NCBI RefSeq assembly: GCF_900157375.1
Contig: NZ_LT721901.1
Span: 5,774,970-5,838,969, forward strand
Direction of reading: 5' to 3'
Source: Mycobacterium rhizamassiliense
GTDB lineage: Bacteria > Actinomycetota > Actinomycetes > Mycobacteriales > Mycobacteriaceae
Length of the DNA stretch: 64,000 bases
The number at the start of each line of letters is the position of its first letter. The first letter of the stretch is position 1. This document shows, in pieces, positions 19,962-29,848 of this stretch. The position numbers and the translations under genes are program-made. The notes under the pieces were generated by a model, which saw nothing but the letters and a program-made list of their open reading frames with translations, ran no database searches and was not told the DNA's origin.

Positions 19962-22900
19962 CTACCCGGACGCCAGCGCCTGGCCCTCTTCGGCCACCAG
20001 CGTCTCCGTCAGGTGCAGGCTCAGCGCGTGGGCCGTGTTGTGGGTGGCGATCGCCTTGGGGGTGATCCGGATGCCGGTCTCGGCTTCGATGCGGGTCCGC
20101 AGCTCTAGATTGCCCAGCGAGTCCAGTCCGTGTTCGACGAACGGGCGGTCGGGATCGACCGTGCGCCGCAGGATCAGACCGGTCTGTTCGGTGATCAGTT
20201 GCCGCAGCCGGGTGGGCCATTCGTCCTGCGACAGCGACCGAAGCTCGGTGCGCAGCGTGCTGGCGTCGGCCCGGTGGTCCCCGGAGGCCTGGAAGGCTTC
20301 GGCGAACGGACTGCGGGCCACCAACGCCGCCAGCCACGACGCGCCGCTGGTCGGGACGTAACCCGTGTAGCCGCGGTTGTAGCGCAGGAGTTCTTCGAAC
20401 GCCCGCGCGCCCTCGTCAGGGGCGATCATCGTGGTGGCGCCGCCGTCGGCCAGATGCGTGGCGCGCCCGAGCTCGCCCCATGGCCCCCAGGCGATCGCCA
20501 GCGCCGGCAGGCCCAGGCTGCGACGCCACGTCGTGAAGGCGTCCACCCAGCTGTTGGCCGCGGCGTACGCGCCCTGCCCGGCCGAACCGAGCAGCGCGGC
20601 CGCCGACGAGAAACAGCAGAACCAGTCCAATTGCTCGGCCCTGGTCGCGTGGTGCAGGTTCCACGCGCCGAAAACCTTTGGCGACCAGTCACGGTCGATC
20701 AGCTCGTCGGTGATGTTGGCCAGGGTGGCGTCCTCGACCACCGCCGCGGCGTGCAGCACCCCGCGCAGCGGAAGCCCGGTGGCGGTAGCCGCGGCGACCA
20801 CCCGCGCGGCGGTGTCGGCCTCGGCCATGTTGCCGCACTCGACGACGACGTCGACCCCGCCGGTGCGGATCCGCTCGACGGCCTGCTGCACCTTGGGGGG
20901 CGGGTTGGTGCGGGCGGTCAGCACGATGCGGCCGCAACCCGCCTTGCCCATCTCCCTGGCCAGGAACAGCCCGAGCCCGCCCAGGCCGCCGGTGATGATG
21001 TAGGCGCCGTCGCCGCGGAACACTTTGGCCTGTTCCGGGGGCACCACCACGGCGCACTCCCCGTCCCGCGGGATGGACAGCAGGAGTTTGCCGGTGTGCT
21101 CGGCCGCGCCCATCACCCGAATTGCGGTGGCCGCCTGGGCAAGTGGATAGACCGTGCGCTCGAGCGGGGGCAGCTCGCCCTCGCCTACGAGCCGGTACAC
21201 CGTGCCCAGCAGCTCGTTGACGTGCGCCGGTTGGGTGGCCGCCATCAGCGCCAGGTCGAGGTAGTGGAAGGTGAGGTTGCGCCGGAACGGGTACTGGCCC
21301 AGCCGGGTGTTGCCGTAGACGTCGCGCTTGCCGATCTCGACGAACCGCCCGCCGATCGCGAGCAGTTCGAAGCCGGCCCGTTGGGCCGCCCCCGTGACGG
21401 AGTTGAGCACGACGTCGACGCCGTAGCCGTCGGTGTCGCGGCGGATCTCGTCGGCGAACGCGGTGCTGCGCGAGTCGTAGACGTGCTCGATGCCCATCTC
21501 CTGCAGCAGCCCGCGCCGCTGCGGGCTGCCCGCCGTCGCGAAGATCTCCGCCCCGGCCAGGCGGGCTATCGCGATCGCGGCCCGTCCCACACCACCTGTT
21601 CCGGAGTGGATCAGCACCCGCTCCCCCGGCCTGATCCTGGCCATGTCCTGCAGGCCGTACCAGGCCGTGGCGTATGCGGTCGTCGCCGCGACGGCCTGCT
21701 CGTCGTCCAGGCCGGCCGGCAGCGGGACGGCGAGCCGCGCGTCGCAGGTGACAAACGTTGACCAGCAACCGTTTTCGGACACGCCACCGACGCGGTCGCC
21801 GACCTGGTGGTCGGTGACGTCCGGACCGACCGCGGACACCACGCCCGCGAAGTCCATGCCGAGGCGCGGTTGGCGCCCGTCGACGCTGGGGAACCGCCCC
21901 ATCGCGATGAGCACGTCGGCGAAGTTGAGGCTGGAGGCGGTGACCGCGACCTCGATCTGTCCGGGCCCCGGCGGTATGCGGTCGAACGCGACGAGCTCCA
22001 GGCCTTCCAGGTCGCCGGGCGTGCGAATCTCCAGGCGCATCCCGTCGCGCCGGGGGTCGGCGGTGGCGGTGCGCCGCTCATCGGGACGCAATGGGGCGAA
22101 GCGCAGCCGCGCCGTGTACCACTGCCCACCGCGCCAGGCCGTCTCGTCCTCGTCCGAATTTGCCAGCAGCTGGCGCGCCAGCTGCCCGGCGTCCGTTCCC
22201 GCGTCCAGATCGATCTGGGTGGCCTGCATCTGGGCGTCCTCGGCGGCGATCACCCGCAGCAGCCCGCGCAGCCCGGCCTGGTCCAGGTTGAGCCGGTCCT
22301 CGGGCAACACCGCCTGGGCGTTGCGGGTCACGACATACAGGCGGGGCGGCTCCTCGGAGCTCTGCGCCACCTCGCGGGCGATCCGCACCAGGTCGCGCAC
22401 CTGCTCGCGCCCCCGGGTCGGACACAGCTCGTCGTCGTTGCCGCCCGCGGAACCGGTCAGGACCACCACGCCGCTGACGTCGGCCAGCTCGAGCCCCGGC
22501 CGTTGCGCGTCCTGCTGCGTCCAGCGCACGGTCTTGCATTGCGCGCCTTCGGTTTTCAGGGCGTCCGCCAGCTCGGCGGGCAACATGTCGTCGGCAGCGG
22601 AGGTGGCGAGCAGCAGCCACGTCCCGACCACCCCCTCGGCTTCACCCTGGCCCAGGGCGGGCAATTCACGCCGCTGCCAGTCGATCGCCAGCAGCCGGTC
22701 GGCCATGAGTCGTTGGCGGGCGCCGCTCTCGGTGATGTCGCTGCCGACCCGCAGGCCGCGCACGATCAGCAGCACGGCTCCGCTCTCGTCGACCACGTCG
22801 AGGTCGATCTGTATTCCGGTGGCGCTCTTCTCGGTCGCCCGGCTCAGGCAGTAGCGGGCGTCCTGCAGCGAGCCGTAGCTGCGCAGCCGGCGCACCCCCA

Positions 22901-25900
22901 GCGGCAACAACAGACCGCCGCTGCCGATGTCGCCGTCGCGGGCGTGGGCCGCCGCGGACTGGAAGCACGCGTCCAGCAGCGCGGGGTGTACGCCGTAGCC
23001 GGCCTGCTGCGCGCGAAGCGATTGCGGCAGTTCGAGTTCGGCCAGGACGGTGCCGTCGGACGCGTCGGTGGAGTAGGTGGCGGTCAGGCCGGCGAATGCC
23101 GGGCCGAACTTGACGCCCCGGTCGTCGAACCACCCCCGCAGCTCGTCGCCGTCCACCCGATTCGGGTGTGCCGCAAGCAAAGCGGCGACGTTGTGCGCGG
23201 CGGGCCGGGTTTCGGTCTCGGCGGCGCGCAGGGTTGCCGAGGCACGCCGCGCGCGCTCGCCCTCGTGGTTGGTCTGCACCTCGAAGGTGACGACACCCGG
23301 CGCGTCCACCACCGCGTCCGCGCTCAGCGAGGTCTCCTCGTCGAGCAACAGCAGCTGTTCGAAGCGAATGTCGCGCACCTCGGACACGTCGCCCAGCGTT
23401 GCCCGGGCCGCGGCCAGCGCCATTTCGCAGTACGCGGCGCCGGGGAAGGCCGGCACGGCGTGGACCTGGTGGTCGATGAACCAGGGATGGGCCGCGGTGC
23501 CGACTTCGCCCTCCCAGGCGTGCCGCTCGGGCTCCTCGGCGAGCCGCACGTGCGCACCCAACAGCGGATGCGCCGAAATGGTATGGCCGCCAATCGATTC
23601 GAGTCCCAGCGCCGGACGGTGCTCGGCGGCCCCGATCCAGTGGCGGGTGTGGTGCCACGGCGCGGTGGGCAGCGACGGGTGCGGTTCGGGCGGGTGTGGG
23701 GTCTGCGGCGGGTTGGCGGTGTGGCTGGCGTTCAGGTTGGCGTGGAAAGTCAGCGTGTCGTCGGCGTCGCGCGCCACGGTGCCCACGACGCGGTGATCGT
23801 CGGAGCCCAGCGAGTCGTTGATGGCGTGGGTCAGCACCGGGTGCGGGCTGATTTCGATGAACGTGGCGTTGTCGGCGCCCGCCGCGGCGATGGCCTGGCT
23901 GAACCGGACCGGGTTGCGCAGGTTGGCCGCCCAGTGGTCGGCGTCGAACACCGGCGTGCCGTCGGGGCCGCAGGTGGTGCTGATCAGCGCGATGGCGGGC
24001 GATTCCGGCGCCAAATCGACCAGCTCGGCGCACAATTCGGGCAGGATCGGCTCGATGATGCGGTGATGCGAGGCCACGTCGACCTCGATGCGCCGGGCCA
24101 GACGATCGGCGTCGGCCACCACCGCGACCACCGCGTCGACCTGCTCGGGCGGCCCGGCGATCACCGTCTGGGAGGGCGAGGCGTACACCGCGATGCCCAC
24201 GTCCGGGTAGTCGGCCAGCAGCGCCTCGGTGGCCGCGGCGTCGGATTCCAGCAGCGCCATCGCGCCCATGCCGGACAGCCGGGCCATCAACCGCGAGCGG
24301 GTCGCGATCACCCGCAGCCCATCGGCGACGGTCAGGGCCCCGGCCACCACGGCAGCGGTGACCTCGCCCATCGAGTGCCCGATCACCGCGTCGGGCTCCA
24401 CACCGTAGGAGCGCCACAACGACGTCAACGCCAGCTGCACACCGACCAGCACCGGCTGGATCCGGTCGATGCCGGTCACGGCCTGGCCCTCGGTCAGCAC
24501 CTGCTGCAGCGAAAAACCGGTCTGCGCAACGAATGCCGGTTCCAGCTCGGCGACGGCGGCCGCGAACGCCGGCTCGTCGGCCAACAACCGCCGGCCCATC
24601 CCCGCCCATTGCGAGCCCTGCCCCGAGTACACGAACACCGTGCCGGGCCCCACCGGACCCTCGTGCGGGAACGTCACCCCGTCGGCGGGCGTGCCCTCGG
24701 CCAGCGCGCGCAGCCCGGCGATCGCCTGCCCCCGGTCGCGCGCGCACACCGTGCCGAATCGCGCATGCCGGGACCGGTGGTGATTGAGGGTGTGCGCGAT
24801 GTCGGCGAGCGGAACGCCGGCGCCGTCGGCGTCCATCCACTCGGCCAGCGTCGAGGCCCAGGACGCCACCCGCTCGGTGGTCTTGCCCGACAGCACCAGC
24901 GTGCTCACCACCGGATCCGGCTGCAGCGCAACGGCTTCCACCGCAGGCGCCTGCTCGATGACCACGTGGGCGTTGGTGCCGCCGAAGCCGAACGAGGACA
25001 CTCCGGCCAGCCGCGGAGCCCCGGTGTCCGGCCAATCGGTGCTTTCCGCAACGACTTTCAGCCGCATGTCCTGGAAAGGAATGTGCGGGTTTGGCGTCTC
25101 GAAGTTCAGGTTCGGCGGGATCTGCCCGCGGTGCACGGCCAGCACCGCCTTGATCAGGCCCGCGATTCCGGCCGCGCCCTCCAGGTGGCCGACGTTCGAT
25201 TTGACGGCGCCGATCAGCAGCGGGCCGTCCGCGGGGCGGCCGCGGCCCAGCACCGTGCCCAGCGCCCGCGCCTCGATGGGGTCGCCGAGCAGGGTTCCGG
25301 TGCCGTGGGTTTCGACGTAGTCCACCTGGTGCGGCGCGACGCCGGCGTTGGTGCACGCCGCCCGCAGCACCGCCATCTGCGCGGACGGGTTGGGCGCCAT
25401 CAGCCCGTTCGACCGGCCGTCCTGGTTGACGGCCGATCCGCGTATCACGGCCAGCACCCGATCGCCGTCGCGCACCGCGTCGCTCACCCGCTTCAGCACG
25501 ATCGCCCCGCAGCCCTCGCCGCGCACGAATCCGTCCGCGCCCGCGTCGAAGGACTTGCACTGACCCGTCGGCGACAGCGCCTCGGCCCCGTCGAAGCTGC
25601 GGAAGATGGCCGGCGACAACAGCAGGTTCACGCCCGCCGCGATGGCCAGGTCGCAGTCGCCGCCGCGCAGGCTCTGCGCCGCCATGTGCACGGCCACCAG
25701 CGACGACGAACAGGCCGTGTCGATCGAGACCGACGGCCCGCGCAGATCCAGGACGTACGACAGCCGGTTGGCGATGATGCTCAGCGCGCCGCCGATGTTG
25801 CTCCACGCGTCGACCCGACTCAGGTCCGACCCCGCCAGGTAGCCGTAGTCGGCCGCACACGCCCCGGCGAAAACCCCGGTCTGCGAGTGCCGCAGCGATT

Positions 25901-26522
25901 CCGCCGGAATTCCCGCGTGCTCCAACGCCTCCCAAGCCACCTCCAGCAGTAACCGCTGCTGCGGGTCCATCGCGGTCGCTTCGTGCTCGGAGATCTCGAA
26001 GAACTCCGCATCGAAGCCGTCGACGTCGGTCAGCACCGAAGCCCACCGGGTGGTGCCGGCCAGCGCCGCCCCGATCGCCGGCGAACCGTCGTCGAAGGGC
26101 TGCCACCGTTCGGCGGGCACCTCGGTGATCGCCGAACGGCGCTCGGATAGGAAGTGCCAGAACGCATCCGGCCCGGCGATCTCGCCGGGGAAACGACAAC
26201 CCAGCCCGATCACGGCGATCGGCTCGTCGGCCCAGCCACGATCCGCGGCGGCCGCCTGGGCAGCGACCTCCGCCTCGGGCGTGGTCAGGAACCGCACCAA
26301 CTCGTCGATCGTCGGGTGCTGCCAGAACTCCAGCGGGGAGACGGGCCTGCCGGCCACCGTGGCGAGCTCTCCGGAAAGCACCACGGCATCGCGCGACCCC
26401 ACGCCCAAGTCGTTGAACGTGACATCCGCACCGACGTCGTCGCGGTCGCAACCGATCTCGGTGACCAAATAGTCGATCAGCCAGCGCCGCACCTCGGTTT
26501 CATCCGGGAGAGCGGCTGTCAC
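19962..26522 (-). CDS. Mas-like iterative polyketide synthase with extra N-terminal ACP
   Basis: 2186-residue synthase: N-terminal carrier domain (about 1-90, GVGSRDAV with Ser near 43), KS (about 95-525, Cys near 272), AT (about 630-920, GHSMGE near 716, VASH motif suggesting methylmalonyl-CoA), DH (about 1005-1290), ER (about 1440-1760, SGTGGVGRAA), KR (about 1800-2040, [18 protein letters not shown]) and C-terminal ACP (Ser near 2131). DH to ACP closely resembles mycocerosic acid synthase as I remember it. KS-AT and the linker (IAHTLNHHRSRH) instead resemble the Pps proteins in this window, and the N-terminal ACP is a PpsA-type feature. The likely product is a methyl-branched acyl chain started from a FadD-loaded fatty acid. 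The GTG start overlaps the fadD stop (GTGA). It may be the functional mas of this locus or a different synthase. Confidence 0.85.
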   Translation of the reverse strand: MTAALPDETEVRRWLIDYLVTEIGCDRDDVGADVTFNDLGVGSRDAVVLSGELATVAGRPVSPLEFWQHPTIDELVRFLTTPEAEVAAQAAAADRGWADEPIAVIGLGCRFPGEIAGPDAFWHFLSERRSAITEVPAERWQPFDDGSPAIGAALAGTTRWASVLTDVDGFDAEFFEISEHEATAMDPQQRLLLEVAWEALEHAGIPAESLRHSQTGVFAGACAADYGYLAGSDLSRVDAWSNIGGALSIIANRLSYVLDLRGPSVSIDTACSSSLVAVHMAAQSLRGGDCDLAIAAGVNLLLSPAIFRSFDGAEALSPTGQCKSFDAGADGFVRGEGCGAIVLKRVSDAVRDGDRVLAVIRGSAVNQDGRSNGLMAPNPSAQMAVLRAACTNAGVAPHQVDYVETHGTGTLLGDPIEARALGTVLGRGRPADGPLLIGAVKSNVGHLEGAAGIAGLIKAVLAVHRGQIPPNLNFETPNPHIPFQDMRLKVVAESTDWPDTGAPRLAGVSSFGFGGTNAHVVIEQAPAVEAVALQPDPVVSTLVLSGKTTERVASWASTLAEWMDADGAGVPLADIAHTLNHHRSRHARFGTVCARDRGQAIAGLRALAEGTPADGVTFPHEGPVGPGTVFVYSGQGSQWAGMGRRLLADEPAFAAAVAELEPAFVAQTGFSLQQVLTEGQAVTGIDRIQPVLVGVQLALTSLWRSYGVEPDAVIGHSMGEVTAAVVAGALTVADGLRVIATRSRLMARLSGMGAMALLESDAAATEALLADYPDVGIAVYASPSQTVIAGPPEQVDAVVAVVADADRLARRIEVDVASHHRIIEPILPELCAELVDLAPESPAIALISTTCGPDGTPVFDADHWAANLRNPVRFSQAIAAAGADNATFIEISPHPVLTHAINDSLGSDDHRVVGTVARDADDTLTFHANLNASHTANPPQTPHPPEPHPSLPTAPWHHTRHWIGAAEHRPALGLESIGGHTISAHPLLGAHVRLAEEPERHAWEGEVGTAAHPWFIDHQVHAVPAFPGAAYCEMALAAARATLGDVSEVRDIRFEQLLLLDEETSLSADAVVDAPGVVTFEVQTNHEGERARRASATLRAAETETRPAAHNVAALLAAHPNRVDGDELRGWFDDRGVKFGPAFAGLTATYSTDASDGTVLAELELPQSLRAQQAGYGVHPALLDACFQSAAAHARDGDIGSGGLLLPLGVRRLRSYGSLQDARYCLSRATEKSATGIQIDLDVVDESGAVLLIVRGLRVGSDITESGARQRLMADRLLAIDWQRRELPALGQGEAEGVVGTWLLLATSAADDMLPAELADALKTEGAQCKTVRWTQQDAQRPGLELADVSGVVVLTGSAGGNDDELCPTRGREQVRDLVRIAREVAQSSEEPPRLYVVTRNAQAVLPEDRLNLDQAGLRGLLRVIAAEDAQMQATQIDLDAGTDAGQLARQLLANSDEDETAWRGGQWYTARLRFAPLRPDERRTATADPRRDGMRLEIRTPGDLEGLELVAFDRIPPGPGQIEVAVTASSLNFADVLIAMGRFPSVDGRQPRLGMDFAGVVSAVGPDVTDHQVGDRVGGVSENGCWSTFVTCDARLAVPLPAGLDDEQAVAATTAYATAWYGLQDMARIRPGERVLIHSGTGGVGRAAIAIARLAGAEIFATAGSPQRRGLLQEMGIEHVYDSRSTAFADEIRRDTDGYGVDVVLNSVTGAAQRAGFELLAIGGRFVEIGKRDVYGNTRLGQYPFRRNLTFHYLDLALMAATQPAHVNELLGTVYRLVGEGELPPLERTVYPLAQAATAIRVMGAAEHTGKLLLSIPRDGECAVVVPPEQAKVFRGDGAYIITGGLGGLGLFLAREMGKAGCGRIVLTARTNPPPKVQQAVERIRTGGVDVVVECGNMAEADTAARVVAAATATGLPLRGVLHAAAVVEDATLANITDELIDRDWSPKVFGAWNLHHATRAEQLDWFCCFSSAAALLGSAGQGAYAAANSWVDAFTTWRRSLGLPALAIAWGPWGELGRATHLADGGATTMIAPDEGARAFEELLRYNRGYTGYVPTSGASWLAALVARSPFAEAFQASGDHRADASTLRTELRSLSQDEWPTRLRQLITEQTGLILRRTVDPDRPFVEHGLDSLGNLELRTRIEAETGIRITPKAIATHNTAHALSLHLTETLVAEEGQALASG

Positions 26523-28258
26523 GCCGAGACGTCCAAGCGCTCAAACTCCTCGCGCCGGTAGCTCTCGATGCACGTCGACCGGCGGACCTTGCCACTGGTC
26601 GTCAGCGGCAGCGAACCCGGCGCCACCAGGACCAGGTCGGAGATGCGCACGCCGTGCGCGTTCGATATCGCGGCCGTGACATCCCGCTTGATCGAGCGGA
26701 GCTTCTGCAGGGCGTCCTCGTCGGAGCCCTTGCTCTTCACCTCGGCGATCGCGACGAGCTGCTCGGTGGTGTCGTTGGCGACCGAGATCGCGGCGACCCG
26801 GCCCTTGGTGATCTGCGTGACGGTCAGCTCGATGTCGTCCGGGTAGTGGTTGCGGCCGTCCACGATGAGCAGGTCCTTGAGGCGGCCCATGATGAACAGC
26901 TCGCCGTCGGACATGAACCCGAGGTCGCCCGTGCGCAGCCAGCCGCCTTCGGGCGTGCCCTCGGACGGGTTGGCCAGGCGTGCGCCGAAGGTGGCCTTGG
27001 TCCGCTCGGGGTTGCGCCAATAGCCGGCGCCGATGTTCTTTCCGTTCGCCCAGATCTCGCCGATGACGCCCGACGGGGTCTCGGTCTTGGTCTCGGGGTC
27101 CACGATGCGCACCAGCGGTGACTTCAGGGCGCCATAGCTGGTGAGCTCGCTGCCGCCCTGCTCCTCGGTGCATTGCTTGGCGTGGCCGCCGGACAGCTGG
27201 TCGTACTGGAAGCGCGCGGAACCGGGTGCCTGGCCCGTCTTCGCGCTCGCCACGTACAGCGTCGCCTCGGCCAGCCCGTAGGACGGCCGGACCGCGGTCT
27301 CGGGCAGGTTGAACTTGGCGAATCGCTCCATGAAGCGGGCGATCGACGCCGGCTGCACCCGTTCGCTGCCGTTCGCGAGGCCGACCACCTGGCCGAGGTC
27401 GAGCCCGGCCATGTCGTCATCGGAAATTCGGCGCACCGCCAGGTCGAACGCGAAATTCGGGCCGCCGGAGAACGGCCGCGGGTTGGCCGCCAGCAGCTTC
27501 ATCCAGCGGGCCGGCTCGATGAGGAATGCCAGCGGGCTCGTCAGCACCGACGGGCGTCCCCAGACGGCGGGGAAACAGATTCCCTGGATGAGCCCCATGT
27601 CGTGATAGAAGGGCAGCCAGGACACCAGCGATTCCGGCGGTCCGGAAATGTCGAACAAACCGTTTTCCAGGTCGTGGCAGTTGGCGATCACGTTCTCGTG
27701 GGTGATGATGACGCCGGCCGGCTGGCCGGTCGATCCCGACGTGTACTGCAGATAGGCTTCCTTGGGGTGGGAGTAATCGACCGGCTTGAAATCGCCGGTG
27801 GAATAGAAGTCCAGCGAGTCGATCTCGATGACCGCCGGTGCGGCCGAAGTCCCTTGCATCTCAGCATATTTGACCACCCCGTCGACCGCGGCGGACGTCG
27901 TCATGATGGCGGCGGGCGTGCAATCGGCCAGCGCCGACTCCACGCGGCTGTCGTGGGCGCCGAGTTGCGGCACGGACAACGGAACCGCGATGAACCCGGC
28001 CTGTAGCGCGCCGAAGAACCCAATCAGGTATTCGAGGCTCTGCGGACCCAATATCGCCACGCGATCGCCGGTCGTGCCGGTGCGCCGCAGTTCTTCGGCG
28101 ACGGTCGACACGCGACGCTGCAGCTGCGACCAGGTCACGCTTTCGGCGAAGCCTGCGGGGTCCACGTCGTAGTCGATGAATGTGTACGCCGTCTCGTCGG
28201 GCCGCCGGACAGCATTTTCGGCGAGCACCGCAGGAATGGAGGACTCGATTGCGGACAT
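26519..28258 (-). CDS. FadD-type long-chain fatty acyl-AMP ligase (FAAL)
   Basis: 579-residue adenylating enzyme of the FadD26/FadD28 class, which activates a fatty acid as acyl-AMP and passes it to a polyketide synthase carrier domain rather than to CoA. Visible: YLQYTSGSTGQPAGV (about 170, P-loop), SWLPFYHDMG, RPSYGLAEATLYVAS, LRTGDLGF and DLLIVDGRNHYPDDIE, ending with the SGKVRRS lysine motif. The ATG at 28258 has AAAGGG upstream (a TTG one codon earlier is possible). It is directly coupled to the polyketide synthase with the N-terminal ACP, the obvious acceptor. I cannot decide between FadD26-like and FadD28-like from sequence alone. Confidence 0.88.
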   Translation of the reverse strand: MSAIESSIPAVLAENAVRRPDETAYTFIDYDVDPAGFAESVTWSQLQRRVSTVAEELRRTGTTGDRVAILGPQSLEYLIGFFGALQAGFIAVPLSVPQLGAHDSRVESALADCTPAAIMTTSAAVDGVVKYAEMQGTSAAPAVIEIDSLDFYSTGDFKPVDYSHPKEAYLQYTSGSTGQPAGVIITHENVIANCHDLENGLFDISGPPESLVSWLPFYHDMGLIQGICFPAVWGRPSVLTSPLAFLIEPARWMKLLAANPRPFSGGPNFAFDLAVRRISDDDMAGLDLGQVVGLANGSERVQPASIARFMERFAKFNLPETAVRPSYGLAEATLYVASAKTGQAPGSARFQYDQLSGGHAKQCTEEQGGSELTSYGALKSPLVRIVDPETKTETPSGVIGEIWANGKNIGAGYWRNPERTKATFGARLANPSEGTPEGGWLRTGDLGFMSDGELFIMGRLKDLLIVDGRNHYPDDIELTVTQITKGRVAAISVANDTTEQLVAIAEVKSKGSDEDALQKLRSIKRDVTAAISNAHGVRISDLVLVAPGSLPLTTSGKVRRSTCIESYRREEFERLDVSA

Positions 28259-28675
28259 CAAACTACCCTTTCAATTTTCTACGAAGTCTTTTGTGCGCAT
28301 CCCCGTCCCCCCCGGGATGCCGCGGCCTGGCCTTTTCGGAGCCCCCGCCCCGTGCCATCACCGTTACGAACGTCTATCTCGGCAGCACCACCCCGGACAT
28401 GACGATCCGAGGGCGCGTCGCTGACATGCGCCAGCGCCCGCGGTCATGACAACCTCCACAGCGAGCAACCTACCCCTTCTCCGGCGGCCCCGTTGGCGAA
28501 TCGGCGATATCGTTGACCAGCCGATATCCCGTCTCGACTGGGACGCTGGTCCAATAAGTAATTACTACGGCTCACGATCGAAGCCATCCCCGCGACCCCG
28601 CTTTTTCGCGCTTCCCGGGCGTACCGGGCGCGCGTGCGTGATGATCGATTGGGAGCGCAAGGAAGCGGGGCCGGA
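28259..28675. other. Intergenic region between fadD and permease (417 bases)
   Basis: No convincing gene; the short open frames have no recognisable start context or family. As the divergent spacer it must hold the fadD promoter (leftward) and the permease promoter (rightward). It contains an AT-rich island with a perfect 10-base palindrome (AGTAATTACT, 28557-28566). The 16-base string at 28509-28524 recurs exactly at 43741-43756 upstream of pfaA. No terminator-like hairpin with a T tract was seen. Confidence 0.6.
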
Positions 28676-29848
28676 GTGACAGGCAAGGTGCTGGCGGCCA
28701 TCGAGCACGCCCTGGTGCTGGCGGGCTCGATGACGTGGGAAATCCTGTGGGCGCTGATCCTGGGCTTCGCCCTGTCGGCGGTCGTGCAGGCGGTGGTGCG
28801 GCGCTCGACGGTGGTGGCGCTGTTGGGCGACGACCGGCCGCGCACCCTTGCGGTGGCGGCGGGCCTCGGTGCGGCGTCGTCGTCGTGCTCGTACGCCGCG
28901 GTGGCGTTGGCCCGATCGCTGTTCCGCAAGGGCGCCAACTTCACCGCCGCGATGGCATTCGAGATCGGTTCGACCAACCTGGTGGTGGAGCTGGGCATCA
29001 TCCTGGCCCTGCTGATGGGCTGGCAGTTCACCGCGGCGGAGTTCGTCGGCGGCCCGCTGATGATCGTGGTGCTGGCGATCCTGTTCCGTCTGTTCGTGCG
29101 CTCCCGCCTGGTGGACGCCGCGCGCGAACAGGCCGAGCGGGGCATCGCCGGCTCGATGGAGGGGCATGCCGCGATGGACATGTCCATCAAGGGCGAAGGG
29201 TCATTCTGGCAGCGGCTGTTCTCCGCCGAGGGGTACACCTCGGTCTCACACGTGTTCGTCATGGAGTGGCTGGCCATCCTCCGCGACCTGGTGCTGGGCC
29301 TGCTGATCGCCGGTGCCATCGCGGCGTGGGTGCCCGAAACGTTCTGGCGCGCCTTCTTTTTGGCTGACCACCCGGGCCTCTCGGCCCTGTGGGGGCCGAT
29401 CGTGGGGCCCGTGGTGGCGATCGTGTCGTTCGTCTGCTCGATCGGCAACGTGCCGCTGGCGGCGGTGCTGTGGAACGGCGGCATCAGCTTCGGCGGTGTG
29501 ATCGCCTTCGTCTACGCCGATCTGCTGATCCTGCCGATCCTGAACATCTACCGGAAGTACTACGGCGTCAGGATGATGCTGACCCTGCTGGGGACCTTCT
29601 ACGTGGCGATGGTCGCGGCCGGCTACGTCATCGAATTCCTTTTCGGCGCAGCGAGTCTCATTCCTGCCCAGCGCAACGCGACCGTGCTGGAAGCGTCGGT
29701 CTCGTGGAACTACACGAGCTGGCTCAACATCGCTTTTCTCGTCGTCGCGGCGCTGCTGATCATCCGGTTCGTCACGTCCGGCGGGATGCCGATGCTGCGG
29801 ATGATGGGCGGCTCACCCGAGGCGTCGGACGGCGACCACCATCACTGA
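28676..29848 (+). CDS. DUF318/ArsP-like integral membrane permease (Rv2963 type)
   Basis: About 390-residue polytopic membrane protein. Hydrophobic segments alternate with conserved loops, including GLGAASSSCSYAAVAL and SFVCSIGNVPLAAVLW, each with a cysteine typical of this permease family; the C-terminus is His-rich (DGDHHH). Some relatives export arsenic compounds or other soft metals, but the substrate here is unknown. I prefer GTG at 28676, with AAGGAAG upstream, where similarity to the remembered Rv2963 sequence begins; a GTG at 28634 would add 14 residues of no evident similarity. Its stop overlaps the 3' end of the convergent pfaC reading frame by 7 bases. Confidence 0.85.
   Translation: MTGKVLAAIEHALVLAGSMTWEILWALILGFALSAVVQAVVRRSTVVALLGDDRPRTLAVAAGLGAASSSCSYAAVALARSLFRKGANFTAAMAFEIGSTNLVVELGIILALLMGWQFTAAEFVGGPLMIVVLAILFRLFVRSRLVDAAREQAERGIAGSMEGHAAMDMSIKGEGSFWQRLFSAEGYTSVSHVFVMEWLAILRDLVLGLLIAGAIAAWVPETFWRAFFLADHPGLSALWGPIVGPVVAIVSFVCSIGNVPLAAVLWNGGISFGGVIAFVYADLLILPILNIYRKYYGVRMMLTLLGTFYVAMVAAGYVIEFLFGAASLIPAQRNATVLEASVSWNYTSWLNIAFLVVAALLIIRFVTSGGMPMLRMMGGSPEASDGDHHH

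Noticed and set aside
21807-25952. Very long open frame on the + strand opposite the Mas-like synthase
   Set aside because: Arg/His/Gln-rich, repetitive composition without any family motif, exactly antisense to a well-supported PKS; a shadow frame common in GC-rich DNA. The same applies to long frames antisense to pfaC (31953-34748), pfaA (39959-43264), pyc (50074-52905) and recG (57599-60100).
28446-28679. Short open frame upstream of the permease as a leader peptide or small gene
   Set aside because: No ribosome-binding site or family resemblance; it overlaps the likely permease promoter region.
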